NCBI RefSeq assembly: GCF_006539165.1
Contig: NZ_BJMM01000018.1
Location: 102,902-166,901, forward strand
Reading direction: 5' to 3'
Origin: Streptomyces cacaoi
GTDB taxonomy: Bacteria > Actinomycetota > Actinomycetes > Streptomycetales > Streptomycetaceae
Length of the DNA stretch: 64,000 nt
The position numbers and the translations under genes were made by a program. The notes beneath the pieces are model-generated. The model was not told the DNA's origin. It searched no databases and saw nothing but the letters and a program-made list of their open reading frames with translations. The number at the start of each line of letters is the position of its first letter. The stretch's first letter is position 1. Below, one piece after another: positions 16,705 to 25,324 of the stretch.

Positions 16705-17064
16705 ATGAGCGAGCCGAGCCCGGAGCAGCTGGACCCAGAAGACCGCAAGATCCTCACGCTGGCGCGCAGCGCCCGCGCGCGCAACGCCGTCCCGGAGGGC
16801 GCCGCGGTGCGCGACGAGACGGGCCGCACCTATGTCGCCGGCTCCGTCGAGCTGGCCTCGCTCCGGCTGTCGGCGCTGCGCACCGCCGTCGCCATGGCCG
16901 TGGCGTCCGGCGCGAAGTCGCTGGAGGCCGCCGCGGTCGTCGGCGAGAGCGAGCAGCCTGCGGCGGAGGACCTGGCCGCGGTGCGCGACCTGGGCGGCCC
17001 CGGCACCCCCGTCCTGCTGGCCGGTCCGGACGGCACCCACCGCGCGACGGTCCCCGCGGGCTGA
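16705..17064 (+). CDS. Cytidine-deaminase-fold protein lacking catalytic residues
   Basis: A 119-residue protein conserved beside era in streptomycetes, as I recall, and usually annotated as cytidine deaminase. The alignable core is AGSVELASLRLSALRTAVAMA, matching the helix of real cytidine deaminases; the zinc ligand and proton-shuttling glutamate (C-A-E) are replaced by S-A-L, and the second zinc motif PCxxC is absent. Catalysis is therefore very unlikely. TATGCT lies seven bases before the ATG, so it is probably leaderless. The gene ends 145 bp before era, and a role linked to era or ribosome assembly is speculation from position only. Confidence 0.72.
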   Translation: MSEPSPEQLDPEDRKILTLARSARARNAVPEGAAVRDETGRTYVAGSVELASLRLSALRTAVAMAVASGAKSLEAAAVVGESEQPAAEDLAAVRDLGGPGTPVLLAGPDGTHRATVPAG

Positions 17065-17208
17065 CACCACCGGCCCACCCCACGGTCCGGCCACCGGCCG
17101 GCCACCGACCGGCCGCCGATCGGTCGGCGAGCGGCACCGCCGGGTGACCTCAGCGCCGGGGTCACCTGGCGGCACGGTGCCCTCCGGCCATCGGGGACAA
17201 TGGTCGTC

Positions 17209-18174
17209 ATGAACGCATCCTCCGCCGCCGGCACCACCGCTCAGGCCCCGGGTGAGGCGCCGCACCGCTCGGGCTTCGCCTGCTTCGTCGGCCGCCCGAA
17301 CGCGGGCAAGTCGACGCTGACCAACGCGCTGGTCGGCACGAAGGTCGCGATCACCTCCAACCGCCCGCAGACGACCCGGCACACCGTGCGCGGTGTCGTC
17401 CACCGGCCGGACGCCCAGCTCGTCCTGGTGGACACCCCCGGGCTGCACAAGCCGCGCACCCTGCTGGGCGAGCGGCTGAACGACGTGGTGCGCACCACCT
17501 GGGCGGAGGTCGACGTCATCGGCTTCTGCCTGCCGGCCGACCAGAAGATCGGGCCCGGCGACCGGTTCATCGCCGGGGAGCTGGCGGAGCTGAAGAAGTC
17601 CACGCCGAAGGTCGCCGTCGTCACCAAGACCGACCTGGTGACCTCCGAGGCGCTCGCCGCACAGCTGATCGCCGTCGACCGGCTCGGCAAGGAGCTGGGC
17701 ATCGAGTGGGCGGAGATCGTCCCCGTGTCGGCGACGGAGGGCTCCCAGGTCGAGCTGCTGGCCGAGCTGCTGGTGCCGCTGCTGCCCGAGGGCCCGGCGC
17801 TCTACCCGGATGGCGATCTGACCGATGAGCCGGAGCAGGTCATGGTCGCCGAGCTGATCCGGGAGGCCGCGCTGGAGGGCGTCCGGGACGAACTGCCGCA
17901 CTCCATCGCGGTGGTGGTCGAGGAGATGCTGCCCCGCGAGGGCCGCCCCGCCGACCGGCCGCTGCTGGATGTGCACGCCACCGTCTTCATCGAACGCCCC
18001 AGCCAGAAGGGCATCGTCATCGGCCCGAAGGGCAAGCGCCTCAAGGAGGTCGGCAGCACCTCGCGCCGGCACATCGAGGCCCTGCTGGGCACCCCCGTCT
18101 ATCTGGATCTGCACGTCAAGGTCGCCAAGGACTGGCAGCGCGACCCCAAGCAGCTGCGCCGGCTCGGCTTCTGA
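17209..18174 (+). CDS. era: GTPase Era
   Basis: A 321-residue GTPase that binds 16S rRNA near its 3' end and supports 30S assembly. G1 is GRPNAGKST, the switch/G2 region has TTRHTVRGV, G3 is DTPGLH and G4 is TKTD. The C-terminal KH domain carries KGIVIGPKGKRLKEVG. GACAAT, a -10-like hexamer, ends seven bases before the ATG at 17209, so this ATG is preferred over the one three codons earlier, which overlaps that hexamer. Together with upstream ybeY and phoH it forms a small-subunit maturation neighbourhood. Confidence 0.96.
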   Translation: MNASSAAGTTAQAPGEAPHRSGFACFVGRPNAGKSTLTNALVGTKVAITSNRPQTTRHTVRGVVHRPDAQLVLVDTPGLHKPRTLLGERLNDVVRTTWAEVDVIGFCLPADQKIGPGDRFIAGELAELKKSTPKVAVVTKTDLVTSEALAAQLIAVDRLGKELGIEWAEIVPVSATEGSQVELLAELLVPLLPEGPALYPDGDLTDEPEQVMVAELIREAALEGVRDELPHSIAVVVEEMLPREGRPADRPLLDVHATVFIERPSQKGIVIGPKGKRLKEVGSTSRRHIEALLGTPVYLDLHVKVAKDWQRDPKQLRRLGF

Positions 18175-18244
18175 CCCGGTGCCCGCGGGCGCGGATGACC
18201 GGTGCCCGCAGCGCGGCCCACGGCCCGCGTATAGGGTTCCCGGT

Positions 18245-19255
18245 ATGACGAACGACGCCGCTGCCGCCGCCGGTTCCTCCGCGCCGGAGGAGCCCGTCCT
18301 CACCCTCGACGACATCCGCGCCGCCGCCGCCCGGATCGAGGGCGCCGCACACCGCACCCCCGTCGTCCGCTCCCGGACGCTCGACCGGCTGGTGGGCGCC
18401 GAGGTCCACCTCAAATGCGAGAACCTCCAGCGGGTGGGCGCCTTCAAGTTCCGCGGCGCCTACAACTGGCTGGCACAGCTCACACCCGAGCAGCTGAAAC
18501 GCGGCGTGGCCGCCTTCTCCTCCGGCAACCACGCCCAGGCCGTGGCGCTCGCGGCGCGCGAGATGGGCAGCAGCGCCGTCATCGTCATGCCCGAGGACGC
18601 CCCGGCGGCCAAGCGCGCGGCCACCGAGGAGTACGGCGCCGAGGTCGTCACCTACGACCGCTACACCGGCGACCGCGTCGCCCTCGGCCGGCAGATCGCC
18701 GAGGAGCGCGGCCTCGTCCTCGTCCCGCCCTACGACCACCCCTGGACCATGGCGGGCCAGGGCACGGCCGCACTCGAACTCCTGGCGGAGACCGGCGAGT
18801 TGGACGCGCTGCTGGCGCCGGTCGGCGGCGGTGGTCTGATGGCCGGCTGCGCCACGGCCGCGAAGGCGCTGCACCCCGGCATCCGCATGATCGGCGTCGA
18901 GCCGCAGGACGGCGACGACACCGCCCGTTCGCTCGCCGCGGGCCACCGGGTGCGCATCCAGGTGCCCCGCGGCCTGGCCGACGGGCAGGCCGCTGAGACA
19001 CCCGGCGAGCTGACCTTCGCCGTCAACCGGCGGCTGGTGGAGAGCATCGCGCTGGTCACCGACGAGGAGATCAGGGCCGCCATGCAGTTCGCCTTCGAGC
19101 GGCTGAAGATGCTCGTGGAGCCCAGCGGCGCCACGGGCCTCGCCGCCCTGCTCGGCGGGCACATCGACCCGCTGCCCGAGCGCATCGGCGTGATCCTCTC
19201 GGGCGGGAACATCGGCCTGCGGCGCTTTGTGGAGATCATGTCCACGGCTGCCTGA
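18245..19255 (+). CDS. Threonine/serine dehydratase, PLP-dependent
   Basis: A 336-residue fold-type II PLP enzyme. The Schiff-base lysine lies in GAFKFRGAYN and the phosphate-binding glycine loop is PVGGGGLMAG; SSGNHAQ binds the substrate carboxylate. It lacks the C-terminal ACT-type regulatory domain of biosynthetic IlvA, so it is a short, catabolic-type threonine/serine dehydratase or serine-racemase-like enzyme. It converts threonine to 2-oxobutyrate, which can feed isoleucine synthesis. TAGGGT sits seven bases before the ATG, indicating a leaderless mRNA. It is convergent with the adenine deaminase gene, with only 30 bp between the stops. Confidence 0.9.
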   Translation: MTNDAAAAAGSSAPEEPVLTLDDIRAAAARIEGAAHRTPVVRSRTLDRLVGAEVHLKCENLQRVGAFKFRGAYNWLAQLTPEQLKRGVAAFSSGNHAQAVALAAREMGSSAVIVMPEDAPAAKRAATEEYGAEVVTYDRYTGDRVALGRQIAEERGLVLVPPYDHPWTMAGQGTAALELLAETGELDALLAPVGGGGLMAGCATAAKALHPGIRMIGVEPQDGDDTARSLAAGHRVRIQVPRGLADGQAAETPGELTFAVNRRLVESIALVTDEEIRAAMQFAFERLKMLVEPSGATGLAALLGGHIDPLPERIGVILSGGNIGLRRFVEIMSTAA

Positions 19256-19285
19256 CGCCGCGGGCCGAAGTGCCCGCCCGGGCGG

Positions 19286-20338
19286 CTACCCGAACGTGTG
19301 GGATTCGACCTCGGCGAGGTAGCGCGCCCTGCGCTCCTCGTCGTCGTCGAGGAAAGCCGCGAGGAAGGAGTTGCGGGCCAGGGTGCGCAGCTCCTCCTCG
19401 CCGAGCGCGAGCGCGTCCCGGACGGCGTCGAAGTTCTCACCGGCGTACCCGCCGAAGTAGGCCGGGTCGTCGGAGTTGACCGTCGCCATCAGGCCGGCCC
19501 GCAGCATGCCGGGCAGCGGGTGATCGGCCAGGGTGTCGACGGCACGCAGCCGGACGTTGGACAGCGGGCACAGCGTCAGCGGCATCCGCTCCCGCACCAG
19601 CCGCTCCACCAGCGCCGGGTCCTCGACACAGCGCAGCCCGTGGTCGATCCGCTCGACACCGAGCACGTCGAGCGCCTCCACGATGTAGGCGGGCGGGCCC
19701 TCCTCGCCGGCGTGGGCGACCTTGCGCAGCCCGAGCGCCTCCGCCGCAGCGAACACCTCGCGGAACTTCGACGGCGGATGGCCCACCTCGGCCGAGTCCA
19801 GACCGACGGCGGTGATCCGGTCCAGATACGGGCGGGCCTCCTCCAGCGTCTGGAGGGCCGACTCGGCGGACTGGTCGCGCAGGAAGCACAGGATGAGCCG
19901 GGTGGAGATCCCGTGCCGCTCCTCGCCGGCGGCCAGCGCCCGGGACAGGCCCTCGATCACGGTGCCGATGGGGACGCCCCGGCAGGTGTGCGCCTGCGGG
20001 TCGAAGAAGATCTCGGCGTGCCGGACGCCCTGCTCGGCGGCGCGCGCCAGATAGGCGTCGGCCAGTTCGAAGAAGTCCCGCTCCGTCCGCAGGACGGCCA
20101 TCAGGGCGTAGTAGAGATCCAGGAAGGACTGGAGGTCCTCGAAGGCGTAGGCCGCCGTCAGTTCGGCCTCGTCGGCGTACGGCAGCGTGATGCCGTTGCG
20201 CGCGGCGAACGCGAAAGCCTGGGCGGGCTCCAGGGTGCCCTCGATGTGCAGATGCAGCTCGGCCTTCGGTACCGGGCCGGGCGCCGTCGACGAAGCGGTG
20301 GGCGACGGATGCGGGGAGACGGAAACGGTGTGGGACAT
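19286..20338 (-). CDS. Adenine deaminase (ADA-superfamily, Aah1 type)
   Basis: A 350-residue amidohydrolase. Metal ligands are in KAELHLHIEG and KVAHAGEEG, and the catalytic segment ends TVNSDDPAYFGGY. This set, with VGLDSAEVGHPPSKF and FFDPQAHTCRGVPIG, matches the adenine deaminases of the fungal Aah1 and Pseudomonas type (adenine to hypoxanthine) better than classical adenosine deaminases, although such genes are usually labelled add. The function is purine salvage in the cytoplasm. The ATG at 20338 starts 27 residues before the HxH motif. It is the last gene of a minus-strand series that includes RNase Z. Confidence 0.85.
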   Translation of the reverse strand: MSHTVSVSPHPSPTASSTAPGPVPKAELHLHIEGTLEPAQAFAFAARNGITLPYADEAELTAAYAFEDLQSFLDLYYALMAVLRTERDFFELADAYLARAAEQGVRHAEIFFDPQAHTCRGVPIGTVIEGLSRALAAGEERHGISTRLILCFLRDQSAESALQTLEEARPYLDRITAVGLDSAEVGHPPSKFREVFAAAEALGLRKVAHAGEEGPPAYIVEALDVLGVERIDHGLRCVEDPALVERLVRERMPLTLCPLSNVRLRAVDTLADHPLPGMLRAGLMATVNSDDPAYFGGYAGENFDAVRDALALGEEELRTLARNSFLAAFLDDDEERRARYLAEVESHTFG

Positions 20339-20425
20339 TCCGGAATGGTAGTCCCGCCGGTCCGTGCCCCCTCGGCACCCCCGCCGCGGCACGGCACGGG
20401 CTCGGCCCGCGGACAGCCCGCGCGG

Positions 20426-21343
20426 TCAGGCCGCCCGCTTGGGCACCGGGACCCGCGTCAGATCCTCCGCGGCGGTCAGCTCACCCGCGAAACCGGCCCG
20501 CCGGGCCTCCGCGGCGAAAGCCGCGTTGTCCGGATACCGCTGCGAGAAATGCGTCAGCACCAGATGCCGCACCCCGCACTCGGCAGCCACCCGGCCCGCC
20601 TGGAACGCCGTCATGTGTCCGGAGACCTCGGCCAGTTCGGCCTCCGCGTGCAGAAAGGTGGACTCGATGACGAGCATGTCGCACCCGTCCGCCAGCTCGT
20701 ACACCCCGTCGCACAGCCGGGTGTCCATGACGAACGCGAACCGCTGCCCCGGCCGCCGCTCGCTGACCTCCTCCAGCCGCACCCCGCGCAGCTCCCCCGC
20801 CCGCTGGAGCCGGCCCACGTCCGGCCCGGTGACACCGCGCGCCGCGAGCCGCTCGGGCAGCATACGGCGGCCGTCCGGCTCGACGACGCGGTAGCCGAAC
20901 GCCTCGATACGGTGCGAGAGTGCACGCGCCTCCAGCGTGAACGGCAGCCCGTCCCCTGCCCCCGCCAGCACACCCGGCCCCCGCACGGGCTCAGGGCGCA
21001 CCGTCGCCACATCGTGGTAGGGCGTCGCATGCCGCAGACGCTCGAAATACCGCTGCCCGCCCGCCGGGTAGTGCACCGTCACCGGATGCGGCACCGCGTC
21101 CAGGCTCAGATGCTGGAGCACACCGGGCAGACCCAGACAGTGGTCGCCGTGCAGATGCGTCACACAGATCCTCGTCAGGTCGTGCGCCGTGACGGCCGTG
21201 TGCAGCATCTGCCGCTGCGTACCCTCGCCCGGGTCGAACAGGATGCCCTCGCCGTCCCAGAGCAGGACGTAGCCGTTGTGGTTGCGGTGCCGCGTCGGGA
21301 CCTGGCTGGCGGTGCCGAGCACCACCAGCTCACGTGCGGACAA
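20426..21343 (-). CDS. rnz: Ribonuclease Z (tRNA 3' processing)
   Basis: A 305-residue metallo-beta-lactamase-fold endonuclease that cuts tRNA precursors after the discriminator base. The zinc motif is THLHGDHCLG and a C-terminal histidine is in VLTHFSQRYPD. RNase Z is needed here because the two tRNA-Ala genes in this window do not encode CCA. The most 5' sensible start is a TTG at 21343, six bases after the HIT gene stop, with GGGAG directly before it; a downstream GTG (ELVVLG) is an alternative. It is coupled to the HIT gene in a minus-strand operon. Confidence 0.93.
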   Translation of the reverse strand: MSARELVVLGTASQVPTRHRNHNGYVLLWDGEGILFDPGEGTQRQMLHTAVTAHDLTRICVTHLHGDHCLGLPGVLQHLSLDAVPHPVTVHYPAGGQRYFERLRHATPYHDVATVRPEPVRGPGVLAGAGDGLPFTLEARALSHRIEAFGYRVVEPDGRRMLPERLAARGVTGPDVGRLQRAGELRGVRLEEVSERRPGQRFAFVMDTRLCDGVYELADGCDMLVIESTFLHAEAELAEVSGHMTAFQAGRVAAECGVRHLVLTHFSQRYPDNAAFAAEARRAGFAGELTAAEDLTRVPVPKRAA

Positions 21344-21349
21344 CTCCCG

Positions 21350-21730
21350 TCACCCGGGGGGCCATTCGAGGCCGCGCCCGCCCAGCACGTGCGCGTGCGT
21401 GTGGAAAACGGTCTGGCCCGCGCCCGAACCGGTGTTGAACACCACCCGGTAGCCCGTACCGGGACCGCCGCCGTCCTCCGGGGCGATCTTCTCCATGGCC
21501 GCGACCTCGCCCGCCTCACGCAGCACATCGGCGAGGATCTCGGGCGACCCCGCGGCCAGCGAGGCCGCATCCGGGTAGTGCGCCTTCGGGATCACGAGCA
21601 CATGGGTGGGCGCCTGCGGGTTGATGTCCCGGAACGCGACCGTGGTGTCCGTCTCCCGGACCACGGTCGCGGGCACCTCACCCGCGACGATCTTGCAGAA
21701 CAGGCAGTCAGCCTGGGGTTCTCCAGCCAT
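21350..21730 (-). CDS. HIT-family nucleotide-binding protein
   Basis: A 126-residue histidine-triad protein of the HINT branch, which hydrolyses AMP-linked phosphoramidates. The triad HTHAHVLGG is near the C-terminus, and CLFC with a later histidine forms the zinc site usual in HINT proteins. The order HIT, then RNase Z, on one strand with six bases between indicates one transcript; rsmE lies 89 bp upstream. Confidence 0.93.
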   Translation of the reverse strand: MAGEPQADCLFCKIVAGEVPATVVRETDTTVAFRDINPQAPTHVLVIPKAHYPDAASLAAGSPEILADVLREAGEVAAMEKIAPEDGGGPGTGYRVVFNTGSGAGQTVFHTHAHVLGGRGLEWPPG

Positions 21731-21819
21731 GGTGCGGATGCTACCTCCCGCGCCCGGACTCCCCCACGGCCCGGCAGCCGGCCGGCGGCCCGGCAGCCCC
21801 GGCCCCTCGGCAGCGCCGC

Positions 21820-22557
21820 TCAGCCCCAGCGGCCCGAACGGGCCAGCAGCACCGACAGGGCCGCCGTCCCCGCCGTCGACGTCCGCAGCACACTCGGACC
21901 CAGCCGGTACGGCCGCGCACCCGCCTCCTCGAACAGCGCCAACTCCTCGGGCGAGACGCCCCCTTCAGGACCCACGACCAGCACCACACTGCCCTCGGCG
22001 GGCAGTTGCGCCGTCGCCAGCGGCTCGCTCCCCTCCTCGTGCAGCACCCCGGCGAAATCCGCACCGGCCAGCAGCGCCGCCACCTCCTTGCCCGAAGCCG
22101 GCTCCGACACCCGCGGAAAACGCAGCCTGCGCGCCTGCTTGCCCGCCTCCCGGGCCGTCGCACGCCACTTGGCCAGCGCCTTCTCCCCCCGCTCGGCCTT
22201 CCACCTGGTGATCGCCCGCGCCGCCTGCCACGGCACGACTGCGTCCACGCCCGTCTCCGTCATCATCTCCACGGCCAGCTCACCCCGGTCGCCCTTCGGC
22301 AGCGCCTGCACGACCGTCACCCGCACACCCGGCTCCGGCTCCGTACGGACCTCGGCGACCTCCACCTCCAGCCGGTCCTTGCCGTGCGCCGCCACCACAC
22401 TGCCGAACGCGCCGGTACCCGCGCCGTCCGTGAGCACGACCTCCTCACCCGGGCCCAGCCGGCGCACCGACACCGCATGGCGGCCCTCCGGCCCGTCCAG
22501 GACCACCGTGCCGGTCCGCAACAGAGCCGCGTCCGCCAGAAACACCGGTGCCGTCAC
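21820..22557 (-). CDS. rsmE: 16S rRNA m3U1498 methyltransferase RsmE
   Basis: A 245-residue SPOUT methyltransferase that modifies U1498 of 16S rRNA. An N-terminal PUA-like domain (VLDGPEGRHAVSVRRLGPGEEV) leads to the SPOUT knot with VVQALPKGDRGE, MMTETGVDAVVPWQAARA, VGPEGGVSPEE and the terminal RTSTAGTAAL, which form the SAM pocket. It starts at a GTG behind GAGGAG. In many bacteria rsmE follows a dnaJ-hrcA group, as here, though a nitronate monooxygenase-like gene has been inserted between. Confidence 0.95.
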   Translation of the reverse strand: MTAPVFLADAALLRTGTVVLDGPEGRHAVSVRRLGPGEEVVLTDGAGTGAFGSVVAAHGKDRLEVEVAEVRTEPEPGVRVTVVQALPKGDRGELAVEMMTETGVDAVVPWQAARAITRWKAERGEKALAKWRATAREAGKQARRLRFPRVSEPASGKEVAALLAGADFAGVLHEEGSEPLATAQLPAEGSVVLVVGPEGGVSPEELALFEEAGARPYRLGPSVLRTSTAGTAALSVLLARSGRWG

Positions 22558-22597
22558 AACCGTCTCCTCTCCGCGCCCCCACGGGGCCCGCCCTCAC

Positions 22598-23719
22598 TCA
22601 TGCCCGTCCCTCCCCGGCACCGCCACGCTGCGCCATGCCCTCACGGGCCACCGACAACTCCGCCACCAGCACCTCCACCAGCCGCGCCGCCGGAAGCTCC
22701 CGCGCCAGCCGGTGCCCCTGCCCCGCCCACAGAGCCATACCCTGCGCCTCACCCGCGCGCGCCGCCGCCTTCCGCAGACCCGACGTCACATGGTGCACCT
22801 GCGGATAGGCAGCCGGTGCATACGGCCCGTGCTCCCGCACGAAACGATTGACCAGACCACGCGCCGGCCGCCCCGAAAAAGCACGCGTCAACTCGGTGTG
22901 TGTGAACAGCGGATCCGTCAACGCGCGCTTGTGCAGCACATGAGCGCCCGACTCCGGCGTTGCCAGGAACGCCGTACCCAACTGCGCCGCCGACGCCCCC
23001 GCCGCCAGCACCGCCGCGATCTGCCCACCCCGCATCAGCCCGCCCGCCGCCACGATCGGCAACCGGACCGCCTCCTTCACCTGCGTCACCAACGTCAGCA
23101 GACCCACCCCGGACCCCGGCGCATCCGCCCGCACATCGTCCCGGTGCGAACCCTGATGACCGCCCGCCTCCACGCCCTGCACACACACCGCGTGCGCCCC
23201 CGCCGCCTGCACGTCCCGCGCCTCCGCGACCGTCGTCGCCGTCACGATCGTGAACGTGCCCAACCGCGCCAGGCGTTCCAGCACCCGCGGCGAAGGACAA
23301 CCGAAATGAAAAGAGACGACAGGCACCGGATCCTCGAACAGGATCGCCAGCTTGCCGTCATAGGCGTCATCCGTACCGCCGCCCGCATCCCCCAACTCCA
23401 CGCCGTACCAGCGGGCCTCATCCGCCAACTGCTCCCGGTACGCCTCCACCACCGCCGCATCGACAGCGGAACGCTGCGGCAGAAACACATTCACACCGAA
23501 CGGCCGGGCCGTCAGCCGCCGCACCTGCCGGATCTCCTCGTACATGGCCTCCGGCGTCTTGTAACCCGCGGCCAGACACCCCAACCCGCCGGCCTCACTC
23601 ACGGCAGCCGCCAAATCCGGACCGGACACACCACCGGCCATCGGCGCCTGAAGCACAGGATGCTCCACCAACTCGCTGAACGCGCGCGGCAGAACGGACG
23701 AGACGGACGCAGCCACCAT
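22598..23719 (-). CDS. Nitronate monooxygenase-like FMN protein
   Basis: A 373-residue TIM-barrel flavoprotein of the nitronate monooxygenase/2-nitropropane dioxygenase family. The N-terminus has the family pattern HPVLQAPMAGGVSGPDLAAAVSEAGG, split here as HPVLQAPMAGGVSG and DLAAAVSEAGG. The FMN site includes GVEAGGHQGSH, IVAAGGLMRGGQIAAVLAAG and AQLGTAFLATPE. The family oxidises alkyl nitronates such as propionate-3-nitronate and protects central metabolism. It is 40 bp upstream of rsmE and probably cotranscribed with it. Confidence 0.88.
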   Translation of the reverse strand: MVAASVSSVLPRAFSELVEHPVLQAPMAGGVSGPDLAAAVSEAGGLGCLAAGYKTPEAMYEEIRQVRRLTARPFGVNVFLPQRSAVDAAVVEAYREQLADEARWYGVELGDAGGGTDDAYDGKLAILFEDPVPVVSFHFGCPSPRVLERLARLGTFTIVTATTVAEARDVQAAGAHAVCVQGVEAGGHQGSHRDDVRADAPGSGVGLLTLVTQVKEAVRLPIVAAGGLMRGGQIAAVLAAGASAAQLGTAFLATPESGAHVLHKRALTDPLFTHTELTRAFSGRPARGLVNRFVREHGPYAPAAYPQVHHVTSGLRKAAARAGEAQGMALWAGQGHRLARELPAARLVEVLVAELSVAREGMAQRGGAGEGRA

Positions 23720-23790
23720 GCGCTCATCCTGTCACGGGGACCCATGGCCCTCGGGTCGGACCTTCAGGCGGGCTTCGGGTCCTGCCGGGG

Positions 23791-23958
23791 GGTGTTGGCG
23801 GGCGTTCCCGGCGTTGGCTGAGCTTTCGGTGTTGGCTGAGCTGCCCGATGTTGGCTGACCTTTTCGGCGTTGGCTGAGCTGCCCGGTGCTGCCTGATCGG
23901 CCCGGCGTTGGCTGAGCTGCCGACGTTGCCTGACCTGCCCGGGATTCTCATCCCTTTC
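23791..23958. repeat. 19-bp tandem repeat array, about nine copies
   Basis: Consensus GGCGTTGGCTGAGCTGCCC. Good copies are at 23828-23846, 23866-23884 and 23904-23921, with diverged copies on both sides. It occupies part of the 470-bp spacer between dnaJ and the nitronate monooxygenase gene. The rest of the spacer (23960-24190) is skewed, with G-runs then C-runs, and holds no recognisable gene. Confidence 0.8.
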
Positions 23959-24190
23959 GGGGGTTTGGGGTGCGGGGGAGGCTCAGCGAGGGGGTGCGGA
24001 CGTCGGGGGCGGAGGGGTGGCTGGGGGCGGGGGTAGGGTTTTTTGCAGGTCAGGGGGTGGCGGGTGGTGGGCGCGGCTCCTTGATGGGTGGGCCCACTCC
24101 GGAACCCGCACCCCCAAACCCGACAAACCCCCACCAACCCCCCAATCCCCCCAGCTTCCCCCGGGACCTCCCCCCTCAGCCCCCGCCCCC

Positions 24191-25324
24191 TCATCTCCCG
24201 TTGAACGCGTCCTTCAGCCGCGAGAACAGCCCCTGCTGTCCCGGCTGGAACTGCCCCTGGGGCCGTTCCTCGCCGCGCAGTGTGGCCAGGCGGCGGAGCA
24301 GTTCCTCTTCTTCGGGTTCCAGCTTGGTGGGTGTGGTCACCTCGACGTGGACGATGAGCTGTCCACGGCCGCCGCCGCGCAGGTGTGTGACGCCGTGCTC
24401 GTGCAGCGGGATCGACTGGCCGGACTGGGTGCCGGGCCGGATGTCGACCTCTTCGGTGCCGTCGAGGGTCTCCAGCGGCACCTTCGTGCCGAGCGCCGCG
24501 GCCGTCATCGGGATGGTGACCGTGCAGTGCAGATCGTCGCCGCGGCGCTGGAAGACGGAGTGCGGGTTCTCGTGGATCTCCACGTAGAGGTCGCCCGCGG
24601 GGCCGCCGCCGGGGCCGACCTCGCCCTCGCCGGCCAGCTGGATCCGGGTGCCGTTGTCGACACCGGCCGGGATCTTCACCGTCAGGCTGCGGCGCGAGCG
24701 GATCCGGCCGTCGCCGGCGCACTCCGGGCAGGGCGTGGGGACGACCGTGCCGAAGCCCTGGCACTGCGGGCAGGGGCGCGACGTCATGACCTGCCCCAGG
24801 AAGGAGCGGGTGACCTGGGAGACCTCGCCCCGGCCACGGCACATGTCACAGGTCTGCGCCGAGGTGCCGGGGGCCGCGCCCTCGCCGTTGCAGGTGTTGC
24901 AGACGACGGCGGTGTCGACCTGGATGTCCTTGGTGGTGCCGAACGCGGCCTCTTCGAGGTCGATGTCCAGCCTGATCATGGCGTCCTGGCCGCGGCGGGT
25001 GCGCGAGCGCGGGCCGCGCTGCGAAGCCGTGCCGAAGAAGGCGTCCATGATGTCGCTGAAGTTGCCGAAGCCGGCGCCGAAGCCGCCGGGGCCGCCGCCG
25101 GAAGCGCCGGAGGCCGGGTCCCCGCCCAGGTCGTAGACCTGCTTCTTCTGCGGGTCGGAGAGCACCTCGTAGGCGGTGTTGATCTCCTTGAACCGCTCCT
25201 GCGTCTTCGGGTCCGGATTGACGTCCGGATGCAGCTCGCGGGCGAGCCTGCGGAATGCCTTCTTGATCTCGTCCTGCGAGGCGTCACGCTGTACGCCGAG
25301 GACCGCGTAGTAGTCCGTCGCCAC
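24191..25324 (-). CDS. dnaJ: Chaperone DnaJ (second actinobacterial DnaJ)
   Basis: A 377-residue type I Hsp40 co-chaperone for DnaK. The J-domain (residues 1-70) has the HPD motif in LARELHPDVNPDP. A Gly/Phe linker follows, then the zinc domain with four Cys motifs (CNTCNGEG, CDMCRGRG, CPQCQGFG, CPECAGDG) and the substrate-binding C-terminal domains. The GTG start directly follows the TAA of hrcA, so the pair is translationally coupled and under CIRCE/HrcA heat-shock control. Confidence 0.96.
   Translation of the reverse strand: MATDYYAVLGVQRDASQDEIKKAFRRLARELHPDVNPDPKTQERFKEINTAYEVLSDPQKKQVYDLGGDPASGASGGGPGGFGAGFGNFSDIMDAFFGTASQRGPRSRTRRGQDAMIRLDIDLEEAAFGTTKDIQVDTAVVCNTCNGEGAAPGTSAQTCDMCRGRGEVSQVTRSFLGQVMTSRPCPQCQGFGTVVPTPCPECAGDGRIRSRRSLTVKIPAGVDNGTRIQLAGEGEVGPGGGPAGDLYVEIHENPHSVFQRRGDDLHCTVTIPMTAAALGTKVPLETLDGTEEVDIRPGTQSGQSIPLHEHGVTHLRGGGRGQLIVHVEVTTPTKLEPEEEELLRRLATLRGEERPQGQFQPGQQGLFSRLKDAFNGR

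Noticed and set aside
19298..23821. A 1,507-codon plus-strand open frame
   Set aside because: It covers four well-supported minus-strand genes (adenine deaminase, rnz, HIT, rsmE/NMO) and encodes low-complexity sequence only.
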